Below, piece by piece: positions 61,748 to 64,000 of a DNA stretch of 64,000 bases. Position numbers and translations under genes: made by a program. Location: positions 62,001-126,000 of the forward strand of contig NZ_LIWB01000013.1 in the NCBI RefSeq assembly GCF_001905725.1. Reading direction: 5' to 3'. Each line of letters opens with the position of its first letter. Within the stretch, counting starts at the first letter, position 1. This DNA is from Streptomyces sp. CB02400. GTDB taxonomy: Bacteria; Actinomycetota; Actinomycetes; Streptomycetales; Streptomycetaceae. The notes under the pieces are model-generated. The model saw only the letters and a list, made by a program, of their open reading frames with translations. It did not search any database and was not told the origin of the DNA.

Positions 61748-64000
61748 TTGATACCCGCCCCTGCACGCAATGCCATGAAGTCAGGCATGTGCATCGTTAC
61801 CGGAAGTCCGTTCCAGTACCAGTTGATTGAATCCCAATTCCGATTCCCCATCACGACGTTCCTGCCGATCACACTCATCTCCCACGCTGTTCCGTATCCC
61901 GACTTTGTCGCCATCTTCAGCCCACCTTGCACTCCGCGAATATAAGCATTCGCGAACGCTTCGGCGGGGGTGGCTCCGGGGAGACCGTCGAGCGTCACGG
62001 TCAGCCTGGTGTTTGAGTTGCCAACGGCTTGCTGAACACCGTTCATCCAGGCAGGGAGACCATTCTCGGCGACGTCTCCGTAGTTGCTGTCATTGAAAGT
62101 GTGAGCTCCGCTGTCTCCTGCGGCCCGGCGTGATGCAGCGAGAGCGTCCGAATGCTCACCGACTCCCAGCACAACACTGTCTCCACAGTTGTGAGCCAGG
62201 ACCGGCGCAGCGCCCGCCAGCACATAGTACGTGTGGATGTCCGCGACCGTCAGGTTGTAGACCGTGGCCTGCTGGGTCCAGCGCTTGACGGCACTGATCT
62301 GGACGCGGGTGCCCGCGCTCGTCTTCAGCCAGTCGCCGGACCGGAGGTCCGTGGCGCTGACCCACTCGCGCAGTTCCGGCACCCAGAACGGGTGGCCGTC
62401 GGTGGCCGTGGTCCTGGCGGTCTTCTCGCCCTTCTCACCGTCGGTGTCGATGGTGATCTCGACGAGGTTCTTCGCACCCTTGCCGATGATGAGGGCCGTG
62501 ACCTCCTTGACCGCCGTCCTGCCGGTCTCCGGGTCGGTGGCCACCACCTTGTCGCCGGGCTTGACGTCCTTGATGGGCTTCTTCCGCCCGTCGGCCATCA
62601 GGACCGGGGTCTCGGGCGTGAAACTGTTCACCCGGCAGGACTCGCCGGCGGACTGGGTGCCGTCGCCCCCGCCGCCGTCGCCGTTGCTGTCGGCCTTCTT
62701 GGCGGCTGTCGCTTCGGCTTCCTCGGCTTTCGCCTTCTTCGCGGCCTTGGCGGCGTCAGCCTGTTTCTTCCATTCGGCCATGTCCTCCGTGTACTTGGCC
62801 ATGGCCTTGGCGTCCTCGTCGGCCCGCCTGATGATGCCGGTGGCCCAGCGGACCTCGTCCTCCCATTTGCGGTAGGCGCTCCAGGCCTTGTCGAGGGCCT
62901 TGAGGAGGCGCTTGGCCTTGCCCGCGAACGGGACCGCGGCCTCGAGGGCGATCATGGCGCAGGTGCCCAGGGCGCCGTTGAGGCAGTCGACGATGTCGTT
63001 GTAGCCGCTGGCCTCCTTCACCGCCTCCTTGGCCACGTGCATGACCATGTCCATCTTGGACTGCTTCTTCAGCCACCTGGCCCGCTCCACGTCCTTCTTG
63101 CTGACGCTGGGCGCCGGCTTGGAGGGGGCCGGGGGCGTGCCGCCGGTGAGTGCGGCGTAGGCCTTCTTGTACAGCTTGATGGCCGTCTGGATGGCCTTGA
63201 AGAAGCCCCAGAACTGGCCGGACGGGTCGCTGAAGGTGACCGGGCTGTTGTTGGCGTACGCGTACGGGTTCATCGTCTGCGACTCGGCCACGTCCATCAT
63301 CGGGTCGACCGAGATGAACCGTCCGATCGCCGGGTCGTACTCCCGTGCGCCGAGGTGGGTGAGTCCGGTGGACTCGTCCATCGTGCCGCCGACGAAGCCC
63401 TTCTCGCCCGGCCACATCGACGGCTTCTGGCCGCGCACCTCGCCGAACGGGGTGAACGCGCGACGTGTCACCGCGCCCGCCGTGGCGTCCACGGCCACGG
63501 TCGCCGTGCCGTTGTGGTCGGAGAGGAGGTAGGAGGTGGTGATCTTGCCCTTCTCGGCGGTGCGCACCATCGCCGGGCCGGCGGGGTGCTGGTAGTGGCG
63601 CGTGCCCTTGACGACGTTCCCGGCCTTGTCCAGCTGGACCTCCGTACCCGGCAGGTACAGGGTCGTGCCGTTCGGGTCGCGCCGGATGAGACGGTTGCCG
63701 CCCGCGTCGTACACGTACGAGGTGGACTCGGCCTCGTCGCCGGTGCCCTCGGTCACCCTCTCCAGGCGGCCCTCGACGTCCCACTCCAGGTTCTGGGTGG
63801 TGCCCATCACGGTGCGGCGGGTGGTGTTGCCGACCTTGTCGTAGCCGAAGGAGTCCTGGCGCTCGCCCTCGGGTCCCTTGGTGTGGACCTTCAGGAGCTT
63901 GCTGGTGGTGGAGCCGCCTTCGGCGTACTCGTACTCGCGCGTGACGTCCTTGGTGGTGTCACCGGTGACGTCGTGCTTGACCTCCGTCTTCCGGTTGCCG
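61744..64000 (-). CDS. Rhs-repeat polymorphic toxin with Hint domain (5' end outside window)
   Basis: The frame is open to the window edge, so the N-terminal part is missing. YD-repeats (SYVYDAGGNRLIRRDPNGTT) lead to the Rhs core end LGAREYDPAIGRFISVDPMM and YAYANNSPVTFSDPSG. A charged linker follows, then a pretoxin Hint autoprocessing domain from CRVNSFTPETPVLMADG to HTYYVLAGAAPVLAHNC. The last about 150 residues (VLGVGEHSDALAASRRAAG to PDFMALRAGAGIK) are the toxin tip; from memory they recall polymorphic toxin type 27, not verified. The tip DNA is poorer in G/C than the core. Immunity gene follows with a 4-base overlap. Confidence 0.9.
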   Translation of the reverse strand, partial: GNRKTEVKHDVTGDTTKDVTREYEYAEGGSTTSKLLKVHTKGPEGERQDSFGYDKVGNTTRRTVMGTTQNLEWDVEGRLERVTEGTGDEAESTSYVYDAGGNRLIRRDPNGTTLYLPGTEVQLDKAGNVVKGTRHYQHPAGPAMVRTAEKGKITTSYLLSDHNGTATVAVDATAGAVTRRAFTPFGEVRGQKPSMWPGEKGFVGGTMDESTGLTHLGAREYDPAIGRFISVDPMMDVAESQTMNPYAYANNSPVTFSDPSGQFWGFFKAIQTAIKLYKKAYAALTGGTPPAPSKPAPSVSKKDVERARWLKKQSKMDMVMHVAKEAVKEASGYNDIVDCLNGALGTCAMIALEAAVPFAGKAKRLLKALDKAWSAYRKWEDEVRWATGIIRRADEDAKAMAKYTEDMAEWKKQADAAKAAKKAKAEEAEATAAKKADSNGDGGGGDGTQSAGESCRVNSFTPETPVLMADGRKKPIKDVKPGDKVVATDPETGRTAVKEVTALIIGKGAKNLVEITIDTDGEKGEKTARTTATDGHPFWVPELREWVSATDLRSGDWLKTSAGTRVQISAVKRWTQQATVYNLTVADIHTYYVLAGAAPVLAHNCGDSVVLGVGEHSDALAASRRAAGDSGAHTFNDSNYGDVAENGLPAWMNGVQQAVGNSNTRLTVTLDGLPGATPAEAFANAYIRGVQGGLKMATKSGYGTAWEMSVIGRNVVMGNRNWDSINWYWNGLPVTMHMPDFMALRAGAGIK

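Overview
The window is high-GC actinobacterial DNA with very strong third-position G/C. It carries marker genes typical of Streptomyces: the maltose/maltodextrin locus (malE, malF, malG, aglA, malR), glnE, a glnA2-type glutamine synthetase-like gene, a DUF5753/DUF397/anti-sigma-ATPase cluster and an F420-dependent reductase gene. Most of it reads as core Streptomyces chromosome, from memory the same neighbourhood as malR-glnE-glnA2-nadE-panB-map in S. coelicolor. No tRNA, rRNA, CRISPR array or intact insertion sequence was found.

Layout. 1-8.6 kb: tail of a response regulator, an NAD-dependent epimerase, a sensor kinase/NarL-type regulator pair, a secreted DUF1996 protein, a small lipoprotein, a sigma-like membrane protein, a TetR regulator and a small tautomerase. 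8.6-22.5 kb: starch and maltodextrin island with a 1,803-aa amylase-pullulanase, a secreted alpha-amylase, the alpha-glucosidase AglA, the ABC importer MalEFG and the repressor MalR. CTTGCA/TGCAAG elements lie upstream of malE/malR, the alpha-amylase and the pullulanase, which fits one MalR-type regulon. Strong hairpins separate malE from malF and malG from aglA. 22.5-38.3 kb: PAP2 protein, glnE, a VOC protein, a vapBC pair, a three-gene envelope/stress cluster (helical protein, holin-like protein, DUF3618), a pectate lyase, DinB, glnA2, an Rrf2 regulator with an NsrR-like cysteine set, DUF3105-DUF305 and nadE. 38.3-54.2 kb: repeat-rich spacer, two MFS exporters (one with a TetR regulator and a clear operator), an EEP-fold membrane protein, panB, a DrrAB-like ABC exporter, a large SARP/NB-ARC/TPR regulator, an M50 protease, npdG and map.

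54.2-64 kb is the accessory end. An iron-box-controlled heme oxygenase is followed by a translationally coupled AAA-ATPase/TOPRIM (DUF4276) pair that looks like a candidate defence module. Next come the anti-sigma ATPase, a DUF5753 helix-turn-helix regulator and DUF397, then a PhzF-like gene. Last is a polymorphic-toxin locus: an Rhs/Hint protein (5' end outside the window) with a relatively AT-rich toxin tip, an immunity gene overlapping it by 4 bases, a perfect terminator, a fossil joining a PhzF fragment to an old Rhs/Hint tail, and orphan immunity-like genes.

The most interesting parts for follow-up are the ATPase/TOPRIM pair, the Rhs toxin-immunity graveyard, the 13-bp iteron array upstream of glnA2, and the nested dispersed intergenic repeat seen at two loci.
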